From Nostoc sp. UHCC 0302 (GTDB lineage: Bacteria > Cyanobacteriota > Cyanobacteriia > Cyanobacteriales > Nostocaceae), in assembly GCF_038096175.1 (NCBI RefSeq), contig NZ_CP151099.1:4434501-4498500 (forward strand): a DNA stretch of 64,000 nucleotides. Reading direction: 5' to 3'. The position numbers and the translations under genes were made by a program. The notes below the pieces were generated by a model that saw nothing but the letters and a program-made list of their open reading frames with translations, was not told where the DNA came from and did no database searches. Positions within the stretch are counted from its first letter, which is position 1, and each line of letters starts with the position of its first letter. Of the stretch, positions 18,140 to 26,603 are shown piece after piece.

Positions 18140-19672
18140 ATGCCAGAATTACACCAATCAATTGCTCAGCATTACCACGAGCGCACTAAATATGACCCTG
18201 AGACCCTTGCCTCGAAAAATCAGAGGTTAGACTGGGCCAAGCAGCCAGTGCCTTTCAAAGAGTACAAAATTGGTTCTACTTTTGATCTCAAACCTTACAT
18301 TCAAGAAAAACCAGAGGCATTTGTTAATCAACCAGATGCTCAATGGTGGCAAAGACTATCGCGGTTGCTGTTTCGTAGCTATGGAATGACGGCGAGAATG
18401 CCTTCTATGGGTAGTGCGGTGTATCTTAGAGCTGCTCCTAGTGCGGGTGGATTGTACCCTGCGGAGGTATATCTAGTTTCCCGTGGTACATCGTCATTAC
18501 CACCTGGACTATATAACTACCAATGTCGGACTCATTCCCTAATGCATTTTTGGGAAAGTGATGTTTGGCAAAGTTTGCAAGCTGCCTGTTTCTGGCATCC
18601 CGCTTTGGAAAATACCCAAGTAGCGATTATTATTACTGCGGTTTTCTATCGTTCGGCATGGCGCTATGAAGATAGAGCTTATCGCCGGATTTTTCTAGAT
18701 ACAGGACACCTGCTGGGTAATATCGAATTAGCTGGGGCGATTACTGATTATCGCCCACATTTGATTGGCGGCTTTGTTGATGAAGCGGTAAACGATTTGC
18801 TTTATGTCGATCCACAACAAGAAGGTGCGATCGCAATTTTACCTTTGGCAGACTTGTTAGATATCAATCAAAATTTGCCGCTGGGATGTACTGCTTTACC
18901 TTCTACCACTGAAACTAATTATCCACAAATCCCGGATGGGGAACTGCTGACGTATTTTCATCAGCACACCCAAATTCAAGTAGGTGTAACTGGCAAGCTC
19001 AATTTACCGACTGTCAAACAAGAAAAATCTTTGGAGGATAAATACAATTTTCCTTTCTGTCTGAAAATTCCCACCGCGACAACCCCTATGTACTGGGGAG
19101 AAAATTTGTCAGAACTGGAAACCACTATCTACAAGCGACGTTCTACCCGCGCCTACAGTGGTGATGATTTAACCTTCGATGAACTCAAAGCCTTACTCGA
19201 TTTCACCTACCAACCGCAAAATTACATCGATCAAAGTTTAGATATTTCTCCAGACTACTTTGACTTGAATTTAATTGAAACATTTATTGCTGTCTCTGGG
19301 GTCAAAGGATTGGAGGCAGGCTGTTATTATTACGCCCCCAAAGCTCAAGAATTGCGGCAAATTCGGTTTAAAAATTTCCGGCGAGAGTTACACTTTCTCT
19401 GCTTGGGACAGGAATTAGGGCGGGATGCCGCAGCAGTGCTGTTTCATACAGCCAATCTCAAATCAGCGATCGCACAGTATGGCGATCGTGTTTACCGTTA
19501 TTTACATATGGATTCAGGTCATTTGGGGCAACGGCTAAATTTAGCTGCAATTCGCCTGAATTTAGGCGTCAGCGGTATCGGTGGCTTCTTTGATGATCAA
19601 GTAAATGAAATTTTGGGTATTCCTGGTGATGAAGCTGTTCTCTATATCACTACTTTGGGGCGGCCGAGATGA
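18140..19672 (+). CDS. SagB/ThcOx-family nitroreductase-like dehydrogenase
   Basis: This 510-residue protein carries two nitroreductase-like halves. The first includes PSMGSAVYLRAAPSAGGLYPAEVYL, the second YKRRSTRAYSGDDLTFDELKALL and the closing GIGGFFDDQVNEILGIPGDEAVLYITTLG. SagB proteins bind FMN and oxidise azoline rings in peptide natural products. No YcaO cyclodehydratase or precursor peptide is nearby, so the substrate here is open. Many cyanobacteria carry this gene alone. Start ATG 18140; no operon partner. Confidence 0.8.
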   Translation: MPELHQSIAQHYHERTKYDPETLASKNQRLDWAKQPVPFKEYKIGSTFDLKPYIQEKPEAFVNQPDAQWWQRLSRLLFRSYGMTARMPSMGSAVYLRAAPSAGGLYPAEVYLVSRGTSSLPPGLYNYQCRTHSLMHFWESDVWQSLQAACFWHPALENTQVAIIITAVFYRSAWRYEDRAYRRIFLDTGHLLGNIELAGAITDYRPHLIGGFVDEAVNDLLYVDPQQEGAIAILPLADLLDINQNLPLGCTALPSTTETNYPQIPDGELLTYFHQHTQIQVGVTGKLNLPTVKQEKSLEDKYNFPFCLKIPTATTPMYWGENLSELETTIYKRRSTRAYSGDDLTFDELKALLDFTYQPQNYIDQSLDISPDYFDLNLIETFIAVSGVKGLEAGCYYYAPKAQELRQIRFKNFRRELHFLCLGQELGRDAAAVLFHTANLKSAIAQYGDRVYRYLHMDSGHLGQRLNLAAIRLNLGVSGIGGFFDDQVNEILGIPGDEAVLYITTLGRPR

Positions 19673-19677
19673 GAAAT

Positions 19678-19760
19678 GGAAGAGTGGGGGAGTGGGGGAG
19701 TGGAGGAGTGGGGAAGATGAGAGGGATGAAGGAGAATAATTAATGACTGCCCTCTGCCCC
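19678..19760. repeat. G-rich minisatellite between convergent genes
   Basis: 19681-19715 repeats GGGAGTGG; it is followed by CCCTG-rich sequence near 19745-19775. Together with 17981-18020 it flanks the SagB-like gene in inverted orientation. Confidence 0.55.
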
Positions 19761-19784
19761 CTGCTCCCTGCCCCATGCCCTCCA

Positions 19785-22556
19785 TTAATTTCCCTGTTCT
19801 ACGACACCACCCACAACTGGCTTAACTTGAGAAAATGGATCAGTACCACCACTCCAGTTAAAGTCACTAATTCGGATGCTGATACCACCTAATTCAAGTA
19901 CTGGATTGTAACGCAACGTGATGCCATAGGTGCGGCGGCTATATTCTAAAAAGTAGTCGGTGCTACTTTGTTCGCCTGTATCTAAGTTAACTGAGGTTTG
20001 AAAACCTAAGCGAAACGGGCCGTAGATTTGTTGCGAAATTCCAGCACTCAGTACTCTGTTATCAACAGAGCGATCAAATAGAAAGGGCGATAATCCACTG
20101 TTTAAACCTTGGGAATAACTCACATTAAATGCGGTGTAGTCAAAATAGGGTCGAGAGAAATGTCCAATCTGTCCTAGCAAACCAACAGTAGCAGTTAAAG
20201 TGCTTTGGTTATCACCATTGGTGTAATAATTGCTAGTACCCGTAAGGCTAGTGAATGCTTGTAAGTAAGGAACTACAGGGTTTGGCGTGTATCGTAAACC
20301 CTCAGTAGCAGTTGCTGCTAATGGTTTTCCCTGCCATAGCAAGAAGCCTTTACCAAGAGTGGCGCTGGCTTGGAAGCGGCCCAGTGAGATGCGATTGTTT
20401 TCGCGAATTGGTTCTAGCAAGTCTAGACGATCAGTGTTGGCGTTGATATATTGAGCGCCAGCTTGATAGGTAAGGTTAATGCCACTCTGCCCTAAAGGAA
20501 TCACTGGAGAGGTGATCACGCCGCCAAGACTACTTTGGACGGTTTGAAAACCAAGAGTACCATTATAAAGACGATCGCGGTAGCTATATTCCAGATTCAA
20601 TATATGGGGATTGCGATCGCCTAATATCTGGCGCAACCGTAAACTTCCCCGCAGGTTCTCGTCTACTTTGTTTAAGTCAAAACTGGTTAACTCCCCGGAA
20701 CCCTGGATTACAGCCGTTGGACTCAAAATAGCATTCAACTTCGACGTCACACCAAAGAGTGAGGCTAAGTCACTCGTCCCACCTCCCAAGGCAGCTTTTT
20801 GTATAAAAAACTGGGGTGTAATAGTAAATTTTACTTGGTCTGTATTGAACGGTTTAAAGCCACGCTCAATATACAAACCACCGCGATCGTCTCCATCAAA
20901 ACCAGGGGATACGATCGCGGGTGAAACTTCCTGCTCCCGACGGTCAATCGTCTGCTGATCGACTGGAATTGGGATAGTCAAATTTTGATCGAATACCAAA
21001 CGCTGTCGCTGTGTGGTGATCCGGTCGATCAACGGTGCTTCCCGCGTCAGAGTTACTTTATCAGCACGTATTTCTAATTCAGGGGGCGAAAAAGGGTCAT
21101 TGGTGATTCGCGCATTTCTGGCTTGCCAACCTCGCGGATAGAAGTCGATGCGTTGAGCTTCAAAGCGTAGTCGCTTAATTATACCCCCCGTTTTTGGTGT
21201 CGGAAAGTTGCTAGCGTTCGTCCGGCTACCAAATGCAAGATTCAAAGCCCCAGAACTACTGACACCAGAAAGGGGCTGATTGGCTCTAATAGTCTCGCTT
21301 GGCGATCGCCTTGGTACATTGTTCGGCGTTACATCTGGGGATGAAAAAGCAAAATCTGTTTGTGTTGTCGGTACGTAAATTTCGCCACCGCCATTGTACA
21401 GTTCGCCACTATCTTGAACAAAGTTATAAGTAAAGCGTTGTCCCTGAAGTATCTGATCGCCTCTTGTTAAGACAACGTTACCTTCGCCCGCAGCTATCAA
21501 GTTATCTAAATTTACTTGTAAGCGATCAGCATTAACCACCGCCCCATCAAATCGCACCACTACTTTCCCTATAGCAGTAATGATTCGTCGCTGCTCGTCA
21601 TACTCTTGCCTATCTGAGGTTACTTCCACAACTCTCGGTGTTGCTGGCTGTGTGTTAGCTGGCGGAGTTTGACCAGATGGTTGAGCTTGTGGCTGATTTG
21701 TAGGATTTCCAGGCGTTACAGGCGTTAGTGGTTGGTTTTGTTGGGTTTCCGACTGAAATTCTATCGTCCTGGGCGTTGTCGGCTGGGTTGTCGGGCTGCG
21801 AGACTTGAATTCTATAATATTTTGTACTGGTTGAGAACTTGGTGTGTTCTCATTAGAAGATTCCGGGAAATTGATTTGTCCCTGAGACTGCTGTGCCGTA
21901 CTATCACTTTGCGGTTGTTGAGTTAATTTTTCAGGTAATTTTTCAGGTATGAGTGGCGGCTGCGGCTGAAGTAAATTCTTGCTGCTTGTAACCTTTGGAT
22001 TCACTTGAGGCGCTTCTGGGTTACTAGCGTCAACTAGAGGCAGAGGAAAGGAAGTAGAGGCTTGAGGTGATGGAGATTTGAGAGTAATAGAATCTATGGG
22101 TTCTGGCGCTTCCGCTTTCTTGCTCTCTCCGCCGAGACTTCTTTCTGCTCCCCTGCTTCTGACTTCATAGGAATTAGAGGCTGCAACCTCCTGCATTGGA
22201 TAACCAACTGCCTGCGGTTGACCTAAAAGGGCGGCATTGCTTGGAGCATTAATCGGAGAAAATTCTGGTGGGAAGGTTTCTGGTGTATTAGGTTTAGATA
22301 GGGTTTCGGCAACTACCAAATCATTTTGAGTTGCGTTGATAGGAGTCGACAAATGTCGATAACTTTCTGTGTTACCTGCATTCGCTAACTGAGGCAAATC
22401 TTTTTGCGGCTTGGATTTGTCTTTGTTTCCCTGAGTTTGGGTTTGAGTCTCTACAACTGAAGAAAACTTAGGATCACTGGCAGTTGATGTATGACTTGCA
22501 GGTTCTAAAGGTTCGAGGATAAGAGGCGGATCGGGTGGCAGAACTGGATGGAGCAT
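19785..22556 (-). CDS. DUF3769 outer-membrane LptD-like protein
   Basis: This 923-residue protein starts with about 310 residues rich in Pro, Ser, Thr and Gln. An OstA/LptA-like domain follows (VVEVTSDRQEYDEQRRIITA ... NADRLQVNLDNLIAAGEGNVVL), then a long C-terminal domain of amphipathic beta strands typical of a barrel. This is the cyanobacterial DUF3769 family, the probable LptD that inserts lipopolysaccharide into the outer membrane. A classical signal peptide is not evident at ATG 22556, so either the true start is upstream or export uses an atypical signal. It is downstream of psbI on the same strand, 409 bp away. Confidence 0.85.
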   Translation of the reverse strand: MLHPVLPPDPPLILEPLEPASHTSTASDPKFSSVVETQTQTQGNKDKSKPQKDLPQLANAGNTESYRHLSTPINATQNDLVVAETLSKPNTPETFPPEFSPINAPSNAALLGQPQAVGYPMQEVAASNSYEVRSRGAERSLGGESKKAEAPEPIDSITLKSPSPQASTSFPLPLVDASNPEAPQVNPKVTSSKNLLQPQPPLIPEKLPEKLTQQPQSDSTAQQSQGQINFPESSNENTPSSQPVQNIIEFKSRSPTTQPTTPRTIEFQSETQQNQPLTPVTPGNPTNQPQAQPSGQTPPANTQPATPRVVEVTSDRQEYDEQRRIITAIGKVVVRFDGAVVNADRLQVNLDNLIAAGEGNVVLTRGDQILQGQRFTYNFVQDSGELYNGGGEIYVPTTQTDFAFSSPDVTPNNVPRRSPSETIRANQPLSGVSSSGALNLAFGSRTNASNFPTPKTGGIIKRLRFEAQRIDFYPRGWQARNARITNDPFSPPELEIRADKVTLTREAPLIDRITTQRQRLVFDQNLTIPIPVDQQTIDRREQEVSPAIVSPGFDGDDRGGLYIERGFKPFNTDQVKFTITPQFFIQKAALGGGTSDLASLFGVTSKLNAILSPTAVIQGSGELTSFDLNKVDENLRGSLRLRQILGDRNPHILNLEYSYRDRLYNGTLGFQTVQSSLGGVITSPVIPLGQSGINLTYQAGAQYINANTDRLDLLEPIRENNRISLGRFQASATLGKGFLLWQGKPLAATATEGLRYTPNPVVPYLQAFTSLTGTSNYYTNGDNQSTLTATVGLLGQIGHFSRPYFDYTAFNVSYSQGLNSGLSPFLFDRSVDNRVLSAGISQQIYGPFRLGFQTSVNLDTGEQSSTDYFLEYSRRTYGITLRYNPVLELGGISIRISDFNWSGGTDPFSQVKPVVGGVVEQGN

Positions 22557-22965
22557 ACTTTAGCACAATCGAGCTAACAAAGAGCCAAATATTAGCCGGA
22601 AGGATTAATTCACATTTTGCCTTCCGACTTTCGCCTTCTGCTTAGCTACAGCAAGCTACCCGAAGGAGAACACTGCGTTGCATAGAGAAGTCTATCAATA
22701 CTTCTGCCACTTACCACAAACTGCGGACACTTCCGAGGTAGTCGTTCGGTAGACGCAGAGCGGTAAAACGTTCCTCTAGAAAGGTTTGCTTTCGTAGGGG
22801 ACTGTTGAATCCGTTCGCGTAGTGTCTTCAATAGGGTAAGGACTGCTCGCGGAGTAAGCAGCTTTTTAAGGGCATCAGAACTTCGGAGATTTTACCCTGT
22901 AACGCAGTGTCCGAGGCGTCTAGAATCTTCCGCCTTCCGGCAGTCGCGGATTATTTGTCGTTTTT
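22557..22965. repeat. GC-rich repeat-derived region between psbI and the LptD gene
   Basis: This stretch is rich in short inverted segments, for example CTGCT-CGCGGAGTA-AGCAG around 22840-22860, and in motifs such as CTTCCGCCTTCCGG and TTCCGACTTTCGCC. No conserved coding content is visible; an open frame at 22646-22831 is Arg/Ser-rich repeat translation. It may be a pile-up of decayed dispersed repeats or a structured RNA; I recognise no known RNA family. Confidence 0.4.
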
Positions 22966-23082
22966 TTACTCTAAATCCCGACGGCCTGGGTTACGAGCTG
23001 GATCGTTCGACAAAAATCCGAAGACGAAGATAGTCACAAAAAAGGCAACAACAATATAAACAGCGATTTTTAAAGTCACCAT
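22966..23082 (-). CDS. psbI: Photosystem II reaction centre protein I
   Basis: This 38-residue protein starts [12 protein letters not shown], has one membrane helix ending [10 protein letters not shown] and finishes [10 protein letters not shown], the standard length and sequence pattern of PsbI. PsbI binds next to D1 and CP43 in the thylakoid photosystem II core and helps assembly and stability. GGAG lies just upstream of the start (minus sense, complement at 23092-23095). A possible -10 (TAATAT) lies at 23155-23160. It is monocistronic or reads towards the LptD gene through a 409-bp repeat-rich gap. Confidence 0.95.
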   Translation of the reverse strand: MVTLKIAVYIVVAFFVTIFVFGFLSNDPARNPGRRDLE

Positions 23083-23609
23083 AGAAATATCTCCAAGGGG
23101 TATGACAAAAAAGCTTTCTCTCGGTATCTGCCATGCAGAAAAGATAGCTCCTTTATATTACCCAAATCTTGTCCCTTTTTTGGAGGACTCTGATGAGAAT
23201 GGAGAACCTTTCATCGCGCCTAAGAGTGAGCTAGGGTAGCTACATTGCAGTCAAACCTGGGGTTTCCGTGCTTGGCTCTTATCTAGCGCTCTGGTTTGTT
23301 TGATTTGTTGATGCCTGATAAAGAAGTTACGACTAGGTAATATTTTGACGTTGACTGACGGCAGAAGTTTCCTAGTTTAAAAACAAATTAGCTTCTGATC
23401 AAACATCGTTGCTAGACGATAACACATTTAATTTAATTTGCATAAAATTAGGTTTTGACACGTTGTGGCGATCGCTAGCGAATAAAGAATTAGTTATAGT
23501 AACCTGCTATACCAATTTGGTTAAGTGAAAAACCTTTCCTGGCTCCTTATTCCCCGCCCTCACCCAGTAATTTTGAGTTAGTTGAGTATTAGAGTTTCTC
23601 TGTCTGTAG
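23083..23609. other. Intergenic region between psbI and the acyltransferase gene
   Basis: 527 bp without a supported gene. The part next to psbI should hold its promoter. A possible mini-ORF on the plus strand (23193-23234, 13 codons, with GGAGGA upstream) has no recognisable product. One HIP1 site lies near 23470. Confidence 0.4.
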
Positions 23610-24293
23610 TTATATCAAATCTTGACTAATACGGCTTTTAACAACTCGTGCAGGTACACCCACAGCAACGGAAAAGGGAGGAATATCTTTATTGACGACG
23701 GCTCCTGCACCGATGACACTTCCTTTACCAATTGTGACGCCATCTAATACCGTTACTCCATGCCCTAGCCAACAGTCATCTTCAATCACAATTCCCTTAG
23801 AAGTAACACCTTGCTCTTTAATTGGCTCTATTGGATCTGCAAAATTATGATTGTTGGCATATATTCCTGAGTGAGCAGCAATAATACACTTTTTACCGAT
23901 TTTAATATCACCTGGCCCTTCAATACAGACATCAGTCCCGATGAAGGTATCATCATCGATATGTATACATGTATCTTTCAAAGAACCAATATCAACGTTA
24001 CGTTCAATTGCCACTTTATTTCCTAAATAAATTTTATTATTTCGGTGTCCTCTGCCATCTATTCGCACACCTTTGAAAATATATACATCTGTGCCAATCT
24101 CAATACAAGAAGTTCCAATAAATTCAACTCCATCTTGAATATAAACTGAGTTCCCTATTTGCGCTAAAATCCTACGATATCCGAAGTTTCGCAATTTTAC
24201 TCCCAGAGCAATTGTAGGAATATCTCCTAATAAAGTAGTTAGTAAAATTTCTTGTAGGCGCTGCAATCTTGCAGAGTATTGCTTTTTATTCAT
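23610..24293 (-). CDS. Hexapeptide-repeat acyltransferase
   Basis: This 227-residue protein has a short N-terminal helical part and then consecutive hexapeptide ([LIV]-G-x4) turns forming a left-handed beta helix, from SVYIQDGVEF to GVTIGKGSVIGAGAVVNKDI. The loop HSGIYANNHNFADP and the closing VGVPARVVKSR are typical of the maltose/sugar O-acetyltransferase group (WbbJ-like). It probably acetylates a sugar in cell-surface polysaccharide. ATG 24293 is used. It stands alone, next to a 1.36-kb gene-poor region. Confidence 0.82.
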   Translation of the reverse strand: MNKKQYSARLQRLQEILLTTLLGDIPTIALGVKLRNFGYRRILAQIGNSVYIQDGVEFIGTSCIEIGTDVYIFKGVRIDGRGHRNNKIYLGNKVAIERNVDIGSLKDTCIHIDDDTFIGTDVCIEGPGDIKIGKKCIIAAHSGIYANNHNFADPIEPIKEQGVTSKGIVIEDDCWLGHGVTVLDGVTIGKGSVIGAGAVVNKDIPPFSVAVGVPARVVKSRISQDLI

Positions 24294-25650
24294 GGCTACA
24301 AAATTCTTGCTTCAATGATAGCTTTGTAAATGTTGAAAAACTATATTATTGGTTTTGTCCTAGAAGTAATGATTTAACTTAGATGTTGTTGAATTACCCG
24401 ACGCCTATAAATAAGCGTTAGTCTTAACTAAATTTTAATGCTAATTAGTTTAATAAGACAATACCAGCAAATTACAATAAAAATCTCAAATATGAAATTT
24501 CGAATTAGTAAAAATAGCTGAGTTTTATCGGGCAATTTTGGCAAGCTTATTAAGCAAATAAGAATAAAATAATTTTACTTTACGCTAGTTTATATTAAGC
24601 TCTTTTAGTCTTTTACTATGATTCAGTTAAACAATCTATTTTCCAACAGAACTACATCTGTCTAGACTGTTTCAAAAAATAGAAAAAGTTTCTGTCTAGT
24701 AAGACAATGTAATTATTGTTGATTTTTTGAGTGTTTATGTCTAAACAAAATTCAATTAGGGTGGAGTATCTCCCACTTCAGCCATCACATTGAAGTTAAC
24801 CATCGGTGCGAACAAGTAAGCGCTACCCCGACTATTATGACGGCTTTCTTGCAACGAGTTTATAGAGTATGCTGCTTCAATCATGTTGCACACAGATGAT
24901 TTACAAACTAACCAAGTCTCGCTTGTAATGGCATGAATTGCTTCTAACAATAGTTGTTTTTAACGATAACACATTTTATTTTTAGTGTAAGCCTTTATGA
25001 AATAACTAGATTTTAAAATTAGGAGAAAGTTGATAGCTTGTTAACTTTTTTACTTAGGCGATCACGAATAAATAAACTATTTTTATACCAACAGATAAAA
25101 ATGTGTATATTTTAGTTTAGCTATTGTTGCAGCTAACATATATAGCTATTGCGTTTCCATTAAATAAAAGTTAAAAAACTAGTTTATCAGGTAACCTAAT
25201 GTCAACTTTCAAACCCCAATTCATGATATTCTCTTTATTAACAGAATAACTTCTCTTGTCATTACCTATTTTGATGACCTACTTAGTGATGTTTTCTCTA
25301 ATATCCACATAATTCATACAACTGTTAAATATTTGACAGAGTAATAAACATTTTTTAGGCGACTTTCTCTTCGATTCTGTGCTATCATCAAAATGGTATA
25401 TACGCTACATTTTTACTATCATTCTCAAATAACCAACAAGATAAGAGTTTCCTCTTTCCACATACTCATATCTGAAAATTTGTAAATCACCCGATTGGGT
25501 GAGCCAAGCGGGTGATGCATACTTGGTTCTAGTCGTTATAAATTTTATTGTTAGGGATATCCAGATACATTTCAGTTTTTTGGAAAAGTCCACAAGACAC
25601 ATTTCAACAAATCAAAGTATCGGTTTTGACTCACACACTTGGTGTAAATT
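24294..25650. other. 1.36-kb AT-rich region without a supported gene
   Basis: This is the largest gap in the window. Two open frames of 64-65 codons on the minus strand (24756-24950 and 25405-25602) lack clear ribosome sites and recognisable similarity. No tRNA fold or tandem array is evident. Tracts of A/T and few HIP1 sites mark it as different from its neighbours. It could encode small RNAs or be a decayed island. Confidence 0.4.
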
Positions 25651-25977
25651 ATGGCTTTAATTAAAGAAATCGTCCAAGAAGCTTTGAACACCGGCTATTT
25701 GAGTGTTGTAGCCGAAGACCAGATACGGATGCTTATTCAAACTAATTACGATTCAGACGACTTAGATGCCTGGATTATCTTGCAGCGGTCTATTGTTGCA
25801 GGTGATGTTAAGCAAGAATCGCGCCGAAAAAAAGCTTCCCTCTCTTCTAAAAGCAAAGAGGCTTCAGCAAATATTAAACTTGCTTATCAAGTAGCAGCAG
25901 AGATGGCTTTTGCAGCAGCTATGGCGCTGACAATGCCATCAAAGAATGCCAAAGATCAGGCTTCTTTGGGTGCATAA
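25651..25977 (+). CDS. Conserved hypothetical small protein
   Basis: This 108-residue soluble protein has an N-terminal half (KEIVQEALNTGYLSVVAEDQIRMLIQTNYDSDDLDAW) that resembles short conserved proteins of filamentous cyanobacteria. A lysine/serine-rich linker follows, then an alanine/methionine-rich amphipathic helix (AYQVAAEMAFAAAMALTM). No known domain is recognised and no function can be given. The start ATG 25651 follows GGTG; the gene is isolated between long gaps. Confidence 0.6.
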   Translation: MALIKEIVQEALNTGYLSVVAEDQIRMLIQTNYDSDDLDAWIILQRSIVAGDVKQESRRKKASLSSKSKEASANIKLAYQVAAEMAFAAAMALTMPSKNAKDQASLGA

Positions 25978-26603
25978 TAATACACTAGACTGTTGCGTTA
26001 TTTCCTTGCCCTAACATTACCTTTTTCGATACCAAGCAGTTGGCGATCGCTATTCTAAGTCAATTGCTTGGGAAATTTCTTCGATTTCTTAATTTGCCTG
26101 TATTTGTAGCCAATTTGGGCGATCGCCCAAGAGTCACTGCTAAAGCTCATGCATAGCATTGAATCAATAATATTATCAATCCAATTTATTAAAAAATAAT
26201 TAAAAATTTAATTATTGCTGAAAGCGTTAATCAACTGCTCTTTACCTCAACCAAGATTCTGAGGTTAGACTGATGAGCTAGCCGTGTTTTTGTCGGAATT
26301 GGCTATCTAAATATAAAATAAATATAAATATTTATATTTATGTTTGTAAAATCAAAGCTATATTTTTTATGTATTAAATGCCACCTCAAGCCAATAATGA
26401 AATTTTAATATACTGGGCAGATGGCTAAGAGGAATGCTTAGACTTAAAAAGCTCCTTAGTGTAAACTTTAGCAGTGAGGGTAAGAATAATTCTCAATGCT
26501 TAACAAAGTCATCACATCATCACAAACAGAGTATAAACAATTGGCAACATTGGCTAAAGACAGTAAACAATAACCATAGCTAAACTTGGAGTTTTGTCAA
26601 CCT
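25978..26603. promoter_or_regulatory. Upstream region of glgP with a 24-bp AT palindrome
   Basis: 626 bp without a gene. A perfect 24-bp palindrome of A and T only lies at 26318-26341. GGAG at 26588-26591 is the probable ribosome site for glgP. A HIP1 site lies near 26043 and a GGGCGATCGCCC near 26117. The promoter is probably in the 26340-26580 stretch but I cannot fix its boxes. Confidence 0.4.

Noticed and set aside
22646-22831. 61-codon open frame, minus strand
   Set aside because: Arg/Ser-rich reading of repeat sequence with no similarity.
23193-23234. 13-codon leader peptide with GGAGGA upstream of psbI
   Set aside because: Too short, no RGSGR-type or attenuator motif, and on the strand opposite psbI.
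24756-25602. Two 64-65-codon frames, minus strand
   Set aside because: No ribosome site, no recognisable similarity and no supporting context. Kept only as part of the gap description.
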